A DNA stretch of 64,000 nucleotides from Oegoconia quadripuncta (GCA_949316235.1 OX438752.1:568001-632000); one strand, 5' to 3'; positions 11,201-19,668 are shown, numbered from the stretch's first letter. The notes: generated from the sequence alone by a model not told the origin. Program-made: numbers and translations.

Positions 11201-11812
11201 GAACAAATTATCTTGGATAAGCCGATCTACATTGGCTTCACGGTTTTAGAGTTATCTAAAACACACATGTATAATTTCCATTATAATGTTATCAAACCAT
11301 TTTATGAAGATCGTGTTCAATTGTGCTATACGGATACGGACAGTTTTATTTATTCCATTAACTGCGCCGATTTTTATAATGACATAAATAAATATTTTTT
11401 AAATTACTTTGATAGCAGTAATTATGGAGACGAAAATATATATGACATTCCTCTTAAAAATAAAAAGGTTCCAGGATTGTTTAAGGATGAAATGGCAGGA
11501 CAAATCGTATCAGAATTTGTAGGACTCCGGTCAAAACTGTATTGTCTAAAAACTAAAGATGAAATTGTTAAGAAAGCAAAGGGGGTGAAGTCTTACGTAG
11601 TTCGCGATTTGGAGTTATCGGATTATAAGTCGGTTCTTTACAATAAAGAAATAATACGAAAAAAGAATATTTTATTTCGATCAATAAAACACGAGATATT
11701 TACAAGAAATGTTAATAAAATCGCTCTTTCTGGCAATGACGACAAAAGATTCATTTCAAATGACAAAATATCCACTAAGGCATGGGGTAGTTCGTGGATT
11801 TTAAAATGTTAA
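8288..11812 (+). CDS. polB: Protein-primed family B DNA polymerase (Polinton PolB)
   Basis: Replicates the element from its ends, using a terminal protein as primer in known relatives. The 1174 residues show a C2H2 finger at residues 4-25 (CSVC...H...H), a second Cys/His cluster near 318, and exonuclease motif I DFE near 368. An endonuclease-VII/HNH-like insert follows near 464-494 (CHIC...DHCHITGRFRGAAH). Polymerase motif A is DCNNLYGYS near 760, motif B is NNSVFGKT near 910, and motif C is YTDTDSF near 1014. All key acidic residues are present and the frame is intact, a usual length for Polinton PolB. The ATG follows TTAAA and a TATA box. It is the most conserved gene of the element and flanks the spliced gene on its left. 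Confidence 0.97.
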   Translation: MPFCSVCNVLVKKTRWIGHLRSNAHKNNDIPPLMVGVENVLLVNTAFRGRIVTYRVVAEGDDELYSTRSFFINLRRKIEPLLAKSIRIHTNIKVNFELFSSFLLIKNNLQEQKSFTTKNLSLHLNYNFNETFTEVENSIMKKMEEFQERDSGWTFLHNSHFEININKYQPLRGSSYINLPAFIKNKKACLNINNKDEYCFLWSVTASLYPTSKHPERVSSYPHFRQLFNIKDMSFPVTFKDVSIFEKNNPNISIFIYGLNNKRYITGPLYKSESLLKNTKRVHLLLLENNTSSHYCLIKDLPRLVRNQVTSHHGKLYFCETCFLFFPKEVELENHSCGGVVTVLPQKGAVLKFKNYERKQNVPFVVYADFETMLQPIYGCEPDPSVASTCDLQRHIPIAFAYNIVCNVDDKYNRFVTYRGKNCVSKFITSLHNDAKKIQSILNSTEPILFTEQNSKDFDNATRCHICNHLLWNDRVKDHCHITGRFRGAAHMHCNLQYKVPKCIPVFFHNISGYDSHLFIKELGELPGNIKILPKTKENYISFSKFLPVSDNKYIQLRFTDSLKFLGTSLDKLAKTMAKSDLKYLRSHFPDDLQFNLLSRKGVYPYNYMTDWKTYLESSLPRKSQFYNTLTGEHISDDDFEHAQLVWSKFNIKDLGEYTDLYLKSDVLLLSDIFEHFRDTCKQHYKLDPSFYITLPSLSFDAMLLKTGVELELIADLEIIRMIQSGIRGGMCMCPHRYAKANHKYIPDYDPTQQDSYIAYIDCNNLYGYSMCQTLPQSDFRFLEYNEIENLNVLNIEDESEYGYILEVDLLYPDYLHQYHNDLPFCPEKCIPPGGKNKKLVLNLYNKYNYVIHYVHLKKCLEHGLILCKIHRAITFKQSSYLKKYIELNTQLRQKAKSTFEQDFFKLLNNSVFGKTLENTERRVSVHLVNQWHDTLNKTKKKTGADSLIASPYFHSVSVFTDNLVAVQMKPEQIILDKPIYIGFTVLELSKTHMYNFHYNVIKPFYEDRVQLCYTDTDSFIYSINCADFYNDINKYFLNYFDSSNYGDENIYDIPLKNKKVPGLFKDEMAGQIVSEFVGLRSKLYCLKTKDEIVKKAKGVKSYVVRDLELSDYKSVLYNKEIIRKKNILFRSIKHEIFTRNVNKIALSGNDDKRFISNDKISTKAWGSSWILKC

Positions 11813-12535
11813 TTCAATTATATTTAAGAATACTTGTCAGTGAAATGTTTTTTTTTTACAATAAGATTATTAATGTAATAAGTTAGTATTACTAAATATA
11901 TATTTTTATAACTATTATGTATATTTTTAAAGCGACATAAACCTACATGATCTGTTACATCATATTTACCTATTCTACTTGTTATGTTGTGTACCTACCT
12001 GCCATGTATTGTAGTTAGAACTAAGTGATTTAATATACTACTGCTCACTGTGTAAAGAATGTGAAATAAATAATTACCAACATGATTTTATGTTTACTTT
12101 CTTTAACCACTTTTTGGAATTGACTAAGTACCTACACTATACGTGTGAAAGCCAACGGTGATTCTGATTATGTACATAGATAGATAGATGTTATCATAGA
12201 TCCCTTAGTTTAGCCTTATACAACACCCTCGCAGAGAGAGGGGAAAATTTAATTACGTAGTAAATACTGACAAAACGTGTATAAACTTGTTGCAATCATG
12301 TCAGCAGAATGTGACACTACCACAGTTTAGCGGGTTACGTAATTGTAAAATATTTTTGATGACATGGTTAACCTAAATTTGCATTATTGTCGATGTGTAC
12401 TACACATACAATAGTCATTCAATTGTCTGCACCCGAGAGTCTTGGACGATCATCTCTTACATAGAAGCCGACAGCATAGTGGTACCACAAAAAATTAAAA
12501 TAATCAGAAAATCTTTGACATATTGGTAAGTTTAT
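11813..12535. other. Intergenic gap in the Polinton
   Basis: AT-rich, with AATAAA-type signals after polB (for example near 12065) and no supported gene. It presumably carries the polB 3' end and the promoter of the next plus-strand gene. Confidence 0.5.
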
Positions 12536-12610
12536 ATGAATCTGGGTAAATTAATTAAATCAGATGCTTTAAATACCTATTTTAAACTTAATAAATTGTT
12601 TGTTACAGAA

Positions 12611-13036
12611 ATGTCTGACGGATCACCTTCATATTCACCTGCATATGCCTGCGAGCAAAATGTACAAGACTATTGGGTTAACTTCGATGAATCGTTTCCA
12701 GATTTAACTAAACGTCAACGAGAACCTAAACAAAAGAAAGTCAAGCGTAGTGCAAGCAGTAAGCCGCATATAAAGAAAACATTACATCAACATTCCTTGT
12801 CGTATGTAATTACAAAAGAAAAACTACAAGGATTAAAGTTGATTAAAGTAAAGGTATTGGACTTGTCGAATCCAATACCGAGGAATATTGATAGTGATGC
12901 TGATAATAGCAGTGACAGTGATGTTATGCTGCGTGCGCAGTATGTAGTAAAAGACGTTTATGATGATATAATGGATCATACGGAAACATTGATCAAAAGT
13001 ATATCTAAAAAACTATGTGCTCATGATTGTGTGTAA
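12611..13036 (+). CDS. Small charged protein of unknown function
   Basis: I prefer ATG 12611 over the upstream in-frame ATG 12536, because TTTGTTACAG|AAATG directly precedes it and looks like a splice acceptor, and the coding character improves there. The 141-residue product begins MSDGSPSYSP. It has a strongly basic stretch (KRQREPKQKKVKR, a likely nuclear signal) and an acidic Ser/Asp segment (DSDADNSSDSD) before a short C-terminal region. No domain is recognised. Like the spliced gene upstream it is plus-strand and outside the virion cassette, so an early regulatory or nuclear role is plausible but unproven. Poly(A)-type AATAAA follows at about 13062. Confidence 0.6.
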   Translation: MSDGSPSYSPAYACEQNVQDYWVNFDESFPDLTKRQREPKQKKVKRSASSKPHIKKTLHQHSLSYVITKEKLQGLKLIKVKVLDLSNPIPRNIDSDADNSSDSDVMLRAQYVVKDVYDDIMDHTETLIKSISKKLCAHDCV

Positions 13037-13384
13037 TTATTTGTGTATAATTGTGTTTGTAAATAAATAGTACTTAAGCATACATGTAAAATTTCTTGTA
13101 CATAGAATTGTAAAATTTCTTATTAATATATTTCTTCATTGTTAAATACAATTTGTTTATTTTACTTCACTTTCTCAATAAATTCAAACTAAAAAATCGT
13201 TCAGTTTTTTTATTTCATAGTGTGCTTTAAAACTAAGAGGTAGGTTATAAAAATGAAAGAAAATATTTTGTAAATATGACAAACTTTATTTAAAATCAAA
13301 TCAATGTCGCTAAATAAATTTACAATAATTCAAGATAATATTTTCTTAATAAAGTAGATATCTGTAAAATAGTTTTAATCTAGT

Positions 13385-13882
13385 TTAATTAATATAATCA
13401 TAAATATGATTGTCAATATACCATTTTTTTATTAATAGAACATTACTTAATGCACATTTTTTTGTATGTTCAATACAATTCAAATTACCATCACTTTTAC
13501 AATAATTTTCACGCAACCTTAAAAAATTTGGACAGCCTTTCTCTCCAATATCTATTATTTCACAATTTCCTGACAATTCCTTGATCCATTTCATTTTTTC
13601 AAAACCTTTTGTTAATATTTTTTTATTGCTTAGGTATGGAATAATTATGCGTTTAAACTCGCGGAAGTCAATAAATCCTTCACTCCAATATATTCCATAA
13701 TTTTTTTCTATCCACCTGACTTGTTTCTTTTCCTCTTTTGATAAGTAATTAAAACAGTAAGGAGGTTTGACCAAAAATATTTGAGTATATTCTTGAGTCC
13801 CTATGGCTAATTCTTTGACAATAAAATTGTTTTTTAAATCCTTAAATCCTTGGACATCAACAATAACAGTTGTAGCATTCAT
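13385..13882 (-). CDS. Conserved Polinton protein, exonuclease-like fold suspected
   Basis: The 165 residues begin MNATTVIVDVQGFKD and contain KELAIG, a KPPYCF segment, YWSEGFIDF, a KGFEKMKW stretch, KGCPNFLRL and a C-terminal HTKKCALSNVLLIKKW. I recall similar proteins scattered through arthropod genomes beside other Polinton genes, without an assigned function. The order DVQGF...ELA, a central hydrophobic/charged block, and a C-terminal H...ALSN echoes the Exo I/II/III motifs of DEDDh exonucleases. The final Asp would be Asn, so catalysis would be doubtful. That resemblance is my inference. The start overlaps the preceding gene's stop by 4 nt, so they are probably expressed together. Confidence 0.65.
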   Translation of the reverse strand: MNATTVIVDVQGFKDLKNNFIVKELAIGTQEYTQIFLVKPPYCFNYLSKEEKKQVRWIEKNYGIYWSEGFIDFREFKRIIIPYLSNKKILTKGFEKMKWIKELSGNCEIIDIGEKGCPNFLRLRENYCKSDGNLNCIEHTKKCALSNVLLIKKWYIDNHIYDYIN

Positions 13883-15090
13883 GATATTTTCTTCACTATG
13901 TTGCTCAAAGGTTTATATTCAAATAAACAGTCGTTTAATATTAGGCAATACGCTGATGTTTGATCAGGTATATCTTTATCACTTTCAAATTCTACTCTAA
14001 CGTCGACGGATCCTCCTGACTTTAAGTTCTCTACTTGTCGAGAACAATCAATCACAAATAATGGTGTTTTAATTTTAAAATCTTTGTAGCTCAACATTGG
14101 TTCCGGTCGGCGTCCATAATAAGACTGTTGAAATTTTGCATACTGTTCGTATATTAAAGCATAGTTATTATTTTTAAAATTTAAATTTAGGTTTTCATAT
14201 GGAAAATAGGTAGAGTTAAGATATACTTTGACATTTCTCAAATTACAATGATCAAATTGCGTCATATTCCTATTTACATGATTCTTACGACTAGTTTGAA
14301 ATCCTATAATTACGTATCTAGGTTTTTCTATTTGAGACGATGTCTTTATAGACCACGTATGTTTTGAAGTCCTAGGAAGTACTGGATATTCATAGAGATC
14401 CCAGTTTCTAAACATAATATTTAATGCACGGTCTTTTTCCAAATAACGTAGTAAATTAATTCTTTCACGATCAGAAACTTTTACGTGAGGTACACGCCAA
14501 ACAATTTTACTGATTACAATATCCTCTACACTTTAATTTGGCTCTAGTTTCACTGCATTGACGTTCGTATTACTTCGCAATAAAATAAGTTCATGTTTGC
14601 AATTTAATAAAATTTTGTTGTAGTCTTCTGCGAATCCTAAAATCTTATTAAGCGGTATGCTTGCTGCGAAATAACCATCCGTGCATGGGGTTCCATCAAT
14701 ATCCCATCCCCAATGCTTCGACATTTTTGATTCACCTTCATTCATAGACAAGAGGGATTTCATTGTTGTAGTAATACCTACATTTTTAACTTTATCAATT
14801 TCAACTCCGTTAATTTCATAGCGAATATCTTGAAACAAAAAAAGTATAGGATTGTTTGTTAAATGGAAATCTGTTACCTTTATTTTAGGATCACTATTAA
14901 CAATCTTAATATTTCCCTCTACGTATAATGAACTAGCCGATGGCAATACATATAAATCTTGTTGATTTATTGGTATTCGTATCTCATCGTTGACGTTAAA
15001 ACTTGTTACGTAAGGTTTGTAGGTATGGTATTCAAAGCTTTCAATAGAGTTGTCGTATGTTACAGGATCTGTTACGTTCAAAATATTCAT
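13879..15090 (-). pseudogene. Major capsid protein candidate, broken by an in-frame stop
   Basis: One reading frame runs from ATG 15090 to the stop at 13879. It is interrupted only by TAA at 14533-14535, with no frameshift, since both halves share the frame and coding character continues right across it. Intact length would be about 403 residues. The N-terminal half (MNILNVTDPVTYDNSIESFE, then YKPYVTSF and DLYVLPSASSLYVEG) resembles the jelly-roll capsid proteins placed at this position in insect Polintons. The C-terminal half begins at residues after the stop and contains YPVLPRTSKHTW. Capsid identity rests on position and family memory; a penton role is the alternative. The nonsense codon would prevent a functional shell unless read through. 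Confidence 0.6.
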
Positions 15091-15275
15091 TTTAATAGTC
15101 CAATAATCTTGAGGAATTGTTGATTTTCTTTTGTTAGTTTGTTCTTGGCGAAATACTTTTTTTTTGTTGATTTAATTTTATGACTAAAACAGTTGCACGA
15201 TGTTCCTCCTTCAATGGTAAGATTAGTTCTAATACTTGATAGTTTTGGTGTCGGATATTTATTAAAATCTAACAT
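15087..15275 (-). CDS. Small basic protein
   Basis: The 62 residues are rich in Lys, with KSTKKKYFAKNKLTKEN and a CNCF motif. The stop overlaps the capsid candidate's ATG by 4 nt (ATGA), and its start lies at the end of the next upstream gene, a tight arrangement that supports translation. Size, charge and position fit a small virion or DNA-binding peptide. No family is recognised. Confidence 0.45.
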   Translation of the reverse strand: MLDFNKYPTPKLSSIRTNLTIEGGTSCNCFSHKIKSTKKKYFAKNKLTKENQQFLKIIGLLK

Positions 15276-15943
15276 TTTCTTTTCAGGTGTAAATAGATTT
15301 GAATTTCTTCTTCTCGTAAATTAACCAGGCTATTATTTACATCTAACACTCTTATATTAATTGAAGTGATGCTGTTTTGATTTACAGGAAAATATATGAT
15401 ATTTCTTGGTATTTCTATTATCCTGTAACCCGGTGGTATATTAGGAACAAATTCATGAATTATGTGACTCGGTTTTCCGTTTACAAATGAACCACTAACA
15501 ATGTCACATTCGATTCTTAGCACGGATGTTGATAGAATGTTGACTGGATAACGCGACTCGTGTAATATATTGGCCTTTAACAATTCTTTTCCAAAACCTA
15601 ATATTTTCCCAATCGAATCTTGTTTTTCGAAATGAATATCTTTTGAACACTTAATTGTGATTTTTAGCGTATTGTTGTTACACGATATTTTCAAAGTACA
15701 ATCTAACACGTTCTTTTGTAAATAATCACTTATGTCCAAAAGTTCGTAGGATCCTTCAGGTATTTCTATGATTTCATTTTCACCGTAATAGAACTTATTA
15801 TTTCTCTTATCTACGTTTGGTATCGAATTAAACGTAGAAAAATATAAAAGACCGCACTCATATTCACCTTCTAATTGTAAAGCAGGCGAATAATTTGTCA
15901 ACAAAGACGATGTAGTATCAGATATTGACAGCGTGAATGTCAT
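15269..15943 (-). CDS. Minor capsid (penton-like) protein candidate
   Basis: I choose ATG 15943 (MTFTLSISDTTSS) because the homologous proteins I remember begin at this point. The upstream ATG at 16030 lies inside the protease frame and adds an unrelated leader. The 224-residue product carries YECGLLYFSTFNSIPNVD, IPEGSYEL, and a C-terminal IPPGYRIIEIPR...YFPVNQNSI region, consistent with a beta-rich single jelly-roll. It would form the capsid vertices with the major capsid protein. It sits between protease and the small basic protein and overlaps the latter by 7 nt. The frame is intact. Confidence 0.65.
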   Translation of the reverse strand: MTFTLSISDTTSSLLTNYSPALQLEGEYECGLLYFSTFNSIPNVDKRNNKFYYGENEIIEIPEGSYELLDISDYLQKNVLDCTLKISCNNNTLKITIKCSKDIHFEKQDSIGKILGFGKELLKANILHESRYPVNILSTSVLRIECDIVSGSFVNGKPSHIIHEFVPNIPPGYRIIEIPRNIIYFPVNQNSITSINIRVLDVNNSLVNLREEEIQIYLHLKRKC

Positions 15944-15978
15944 TTTGGTAATAAAGTAGATATGAATTTTGCAGCAAT

Positions 15979-16260
15979 TTAAATATTCTCCCAGAAGTTC
16001 TTTAGATATTTTAAACATAAATGTCCGCAATTGACGGAATCAAATTTTTGATAGGTGTGATAATTATAAAATATATCTTTATTATTCATATAATTAGAAA
16101 ATTCTACAGGAGGTTTTAAGTCCCCAAAACTATCAAAGTATTCGCAATAATTATTAAATTTTACGTAAGCTACCCAATGAGTTCCCTCATTTCTATCACT
16201 GTCTAAATTAACTATACCGCACTCAATTTGTTTTGGCTTTTTCGGTAACTTATCTCTCAT
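15979..16260 (-). CDS. Adenain-like cysteine protease, start codon missing
   Basis: Matures virion proteins in related viruses. From the only in-frame ATG (16260), 93 residues contain the catalytic His in GTHWVAY (H28), an acidic partner in YFDSFG (D43), Gln in YQKFD (Q71) and the nucleophile in NCGHLCL (C78). The frame continues open upstream of that ATG, with family-like sequence (SNLDIIQ, then IPYFRGVF), into the end of the PLA2 gene without any ATG. Thus either the original start was lost (a CTA codon stands near 16322, where I would expect it) or initiation is unconventional or by splicing. The catalytic set itself looks intact. Confidence 0.8.
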   Translation of the reverse strand: MRDKLPKKPKQIECGIVNLDSDRNEGTHWVAYVKFNNYCEYFDSFGDLKPPVEFSNYMNNKDIFYNYHTYQKFDSVNCGHLCLKYLKNFWENI

Positions 16261-16343
16261 AAAAACACCTCGAAAGTATGGAATGTTTCGAGCATGTTGA
16301 ATAATGTCTAAATTGCTTAGAGCACGTTTGGGTAGCCGTTTAT

Positions 16344-17072
16344 TTAGTTTTTTGAAGTCGACAAAAATAAACCATTGCCTTTTTTGTATGGCTTCATGTA
16401 TAACCCCTTGCCTAGTGCAATGGATTCCATCATCTTATTATGTCGATTATTTTCTTCAAAATTTTTCTGGGCTGATTTATAATCACTTATAGTTTTCGCG
16501 ATACCTGCTGCACCACCAGCCAATGATCCCAATGCAGATAATCCTGCAAAAATTGGTATCAACGGCAAAATCCCTCCCGTTTTTGGAACTGGTACAATAC
16601 GCGGTAAACGAACTTTTACATTTTTAGGTAGCAGTTTTTTAGCAGCAATGTATGCAAATTTTATAGCTGAAGCATTACTTTTCGGTTTATATTTTTTTAG
16701 TTGAGAGCGTATTTTAGAAACAATTGTCTTAAAACCTTTAAATCCTGCTCCAATCTTTAACTTTGTCTTCATTACTTTACTGACCAACCAAGACGCAAGT
16801 TTTTCGCCGGTTCTTGTATTTTTTGCTTTAATTCTTTTTCTTGCCATATTTAGCAGCTCTAAATCTGCTCTATGCCGATTTTGGAGGTCGGAATTATTTG
16901 AATATGCTATGTCGTGTTGCATACAAGCGTTATCCAATTCATTAATACCTTTGTCACCTCGTAATAAACGTTCTCGTAATCTTGTTCCAGGTCCACAGTA
17001 ACTATATCCAGGTAAATGTAATTCAAACGGGAGATTGTTTATTGCACTGTTGAGAAGTCCTCCGCCTATCAT
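16344..17072 (-). CDS. Virion protein with parvovirus-like phospholipase A2 domain
   Basis: The 242-residue protein begins with a PLA2 module. The calcium loop is YCGPGT (25-30) and the catalytic helix LDNACMQHDIAY carries H53-D54. In parvovirus VP1 this domain lets particles breach endosomal membranes. It is followed by a long Lys-rich segment, a hydrophobic Gly/Ala stretch (ILPLIPIFAGLSALGSLAGG) and a polar tail ending GKGLYMKPYKKGNGL. The basic-plus-hydrophobic part recalls adenovirus core/membrane-lytic proteins. Several LxGx-type sites could be cut by the neighbouring protease; both points are inference. The frame is intact and the 3' end overlaps the upstream extension of the protease frame. 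Confidence 0.85.
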   Translation of the reverse strand: MIGGGLLNSAINNLPFELHLPGYSYCGPGTRLRERLLRGDKGINELDNACMQHDIAYSNNSDLQNRHRADLELLNMARKRIKAKNTRTGEKLASWLVSKVMKTKLKIGAGFKGFKTIVSKIRSQLKKYKPKSNASAIKFAYIAAKKLLPKNVKVRLPRIVPVPKTGGILPLIPIFAGLSALGSLAGGAAGIAKTISDYKSAQKNFEENNRHNKMMESIALGKGLYMKPYKKGNGLFLSTSKN

Positions 17073-17135
17073 ATCTTTGCAGCCAATGACTGATTTGAGA
17101 TATTCAGTAATTAATATAAAGAATTATTCCTTCAA

Positions 17136-18065
17136 TTACACAACTGCCTTTTCGTCAATCCAACTATTTTCGTTTTCATTAAAACCTAACCATTTAACAA
17201 ACAGCTTGTTACCTTTTCTTTTTAAAACTTTTTCAACTAAATAAACATCTGAATGTTTGGTTTTTTGAAGTTCTTGTTCATAAAATGATCCAGATATAAT
17301 TTGATCTCTTTGATCTTTAATTTGATAAGTGGTTGGATTCGTTTTATTTACTTTTGTAATTTTAAATATTTCAGCAGACCAATTGGGAGTATACCCTTTT
17401 TCGAATTCGCTCTTGTGTTTACTAATCCGAACATAATCACTTTCATTAAACTTTTGATTTCTTGTTGTATGTTTTTTATACGATTTTGTAATATTATTTA
17501 AAATAATTAACTCGTTGTTAGAACAAACTTCATTTGGTTTACATTTTATGATCCGATGTAAAGTATCGTTATAAGAATCAACAATAGTTGTCAAAGGTTT
17601 ACCAACCCATTTATAGTTACCTGTAAGACTAAAATATTTATAAAGTTTGGTTTTCAAAGTTCTGATCACTCTTTCAACGATTGATGCTTTTTTTATAGAA
17701 TACGTCGAGTAGTGATTTATTTTATAGGAAGACATTAATCTTCTAAAATCATCATTGTAAAATTCTTTCCCTAAATCTGTTTGCAAGTTACGAGGACTTC
17801 GAGCAGTTTTGGTAAGGATACCTTGAAACGATTTAGTTATTTCAGATTTGTTTTTTCTTTTTACTGGAACAGTCCAAACAAATTTTGAGAACGTATCTAT
17901 AATTACCAAAATGTAATTAAAACCCTTATTGACTTTGGTAACACCTTGCATGTCTATTAAGTCAGCTTGCCATAAATCATCTATGCCTTTTAAAGTTACA
18001 GAACGACGAATGAAATTTTTTCTTGCTGCTCTATGAAGTTCATTAACAACCTGTAACTTACTCAT
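17136..18065 (-). CDS. Retroviral-type integrase with chromodomain
   Basis: Inserts the element, giving the 6-bp duplication seen here. The 309 residues contain the DDE core: D35 in WQADLID, D97 in LQTDLGKEF and E131 in KASIVERV. An SH3-like region follows (YVRISKHKSEFEKGY), then a C-terminal chromodomain (YLVEKVLKRKGNKLFVKWLG...SWI) of the type that guides insertion to marked chromatin. The N-terminal HHCC zinc domain seen in many Polinton and retroviral integrases is absent; the protein starts only about 30 residues before the core. Its ATG overlaps the fibre-like gene's stop by 4 nt. Confidence 0.95.
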   Translation of the reverse strand: MSKLQVVNELHRAARKNFIRRSVTLKGIDDLWQADLIDMQGVTKVNKGFNYILVIIDTFSKFVWTVPVKRKNKSEITKSFQGILTKTARSPRNLQTDLGKEFYNDDFRRLMSSYKINHYSTYSIKKASIVERVIRTLKTKLYKYFSLTGNYKWVGKPLTTIVDSYNDTLHRIIKCKPNEVCSNNELIILNNITKSYKKHTTRNQKFNESDYVRISKHKSEFEKGYTPNWSAEIFKITKVNKTNPTTYQIKDQRDQIISGSFYEQELQKTKHSDVYLVEKVLKRKGNKLFVKWLGFNENENSWIDEKAVV

Positions 18066-18541
18066 TGCTTGTTAACAAGTTCAAAATCAACTTCAGACTT
18101 AGTGTAATAGTTTTGTAATTGTTTCTCAACTGTTGACAATATGTCAGTTTTTAAAATATTCAGTTTAGTAGTGATATCTTCTTTGCTATAAAATTTGTCA
18201 ATCACGACATCAACATACTTTTTATTCACCGCTTCATCAGCAACTGTGGGGTATTTAAGTCCTTTTAATCTTGATAAATTTAACTCAAACTCCCCTTTCT
18301 TCGTTTTAAATAGTAGCTTCTTAAGATCTATTAGTTCCTCTTTTGTACTTAACAATTTATCAACGTAATCTTTATTTACAGCATCATCTGCAGATGATGG
18401 AGACTTTACTCCTCTCAATCTCACAAAATGCAAATCAAAATCTCCGTTTTCTGATTTAAACAATACGACCTTAGGATCAAAATATGATTCGGATCTCCGT
18501 AAACGTTTATGCACGTGGTGTCCAAATTTATCAATATTCAT
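18062..18541 (-). CDS. Fibre-like protein with phage tail-fibre repeats
   Basis: ATG 18541 (MNIDKFGHHVHKR) is preferred to 18628 because the longer start overlaps the preceding gene and adds an unrelated hydrophobic leader. The 159-residue product contains two copies of a unit with GxFxLxxxRLxGxKxPxxADxAVNKxYVD, about 50 residues apart, then YYTKSEVDFEL. The DAVNKxYVD and YTKxEVD motifs are typical of trimeric tail fibres and baseplate spikes of bacteriophages. An adsorption fibre at the capsid vertex is the natural inference. The C-terminal part is predicted helical. It sits directly before integrase in the virion cassette. Confidence 0.7.
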   Translation of the reverse strand: MNIDKFGHHVHKRLRRSESYFDPKVVLFKSENGDFDLHFVRLRGVKSPSSADDAVNKDYVDKLLSTKEELIDLKKLLFKTKKGEFELNLSRLKGLKYPTVADEAVNKKYVDVVIDKFYSKEDITTKLNILKTDILSTVEKQLQNYYTKSEVDFELVNKQ

Positions 18542-18611
18542 TATTTTTAGAACCGCACTATGGAAAGAATGAAATAAAACTAACGGAATCAATGAATTAC
18601 TTGGCTTATAT

Positions 18612-19598
18612 TTAACTAATAATACCATTTTCTTTTAACTCTTCAATTATAGAGATTATTTCATTATTCACACCAGTATTACCCGCATCACGTGAAGCCC
18701 ATAATAATTTTAGTCGATATACTAATTCATTAGGATCATCCCAATAAACATAATCCACATCTTTTTTCCACTTTTTTATAGTTGGTAGACCCGCCCCTTG
18801 AATATTCAAGTTTTCATTACTTGAGGCGTCATAAGTTTTAGAAAATTTGAACAGTGGTTTTATTATTTGTGTATATTTTACACCTTTATTACTTTTTATA
18901 GGTTTAGAAACATCATAATCTCGGTGATGAACATTTGTATCTATCAACATTGTTTTATAATTTATTTTGTCCTCTTCAGTGATCGTGTTAATGTTAGGAG
19001 ATTTTTTAAATAATAATTCCATTAAACCGTCTGTTTTCATGTAAGTACGTCCACCAACAACAAGACTATGATCATAAATATTTACCCTTGAAGTTCCCAT
19101 AAAAAGTTTACCTCTTTCTCTTCTTACACCAAACGGTATATTTTCGATCGTTTCGGTAGACATTGACCAAGAATTTTCAGGACTAACATTATTAGGTGTT
19201 CTAAAAGATGATCCACTTGTATTATATTTATCATCATCCTCGGACTCTGTTGTTTCAACTGCTATATTATTTGTACTGACGTTATCATCAGTTTCTTCGA
19301 CGTAATCACTTAGTTCATCATCGTGTGAATCACCAGAGCTTAGTTTAAATTTTTTAATGGTACCTGTGTGCTTAAATTTTTTTATATTTTTTTTACCGTT
19401 TGATGCAGTGTTTATATTAGGAATGTTATTTGGCACATCTTTGATAGCTATGCGGCTGAGTGGTTCTGTTATAGGTTTTAGTACAGACTCCATAACAATA
19501 TCATTGTTTGTTTTAATATCGCGCATCTTTTTAAGTTTCTTTTTAACACACTCAGCAGATTTAATTATTTCTCTTTTTAGCTGTTGTTCGTTATCCAT
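18612..19598 (-). CDS. Conserved Polinton protein (DUF8207-type)
   Basis: The 328 residues start with a charged helical stretch (QQLKREIIKSAECVKKKLKK), followed by a long low-complexity Ser/Asp/Glu linker. A conserved C-terminal half follows with GKLFMGTSRVNIYDHSLVVG, GLMELLF, and finally AGLPTIKKWKKDVDYVYWDD and NTGVNNEIISIIEELKE. From memory this matches the family often labelled DUF8207 in arthropod genomes; its function is unknown to me. It lies between the packaging ATPase and the fibre gene, so a virion assembly or scaffold role is plausible. The frame is intact. Confidence 0.75.
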   Translation of the reverse strand: MDNEQQLKREIIKSAECVKKKLKKMRDIKTNNDIVMESVLKPITEPLSRIAIKDVPNNIPNINTASNGKKNIKKFKHTGTIKKFKLSSGDSHDDELSDYVEETDDNVSTNNIAVETTESEDDDKYNTSGSSFRTPNNVSPENSWSMSTETIENIPFGVRRERGKLFMGTSRVNIYDHSLVVGGRTYMKTDGLMELLFKKSPNINTITEEDKINYKTMLIDTNVHHRDYDVSKPIKSNKGVKYTQIIKPLFKFSKTYDASSNENLNIQGAGLPTIKKWKKDVDYVYWDDPNELVYRLKLLWASRDAGNTGVNNEIISIIEELKENGIIS

Positions 19599-19668
19599 GT
19601 TTGTACCTTATGGTGATATAAATAATAATGAAGTGAAAATTGAAGTACCTGTGGGTCTTATTACATCG

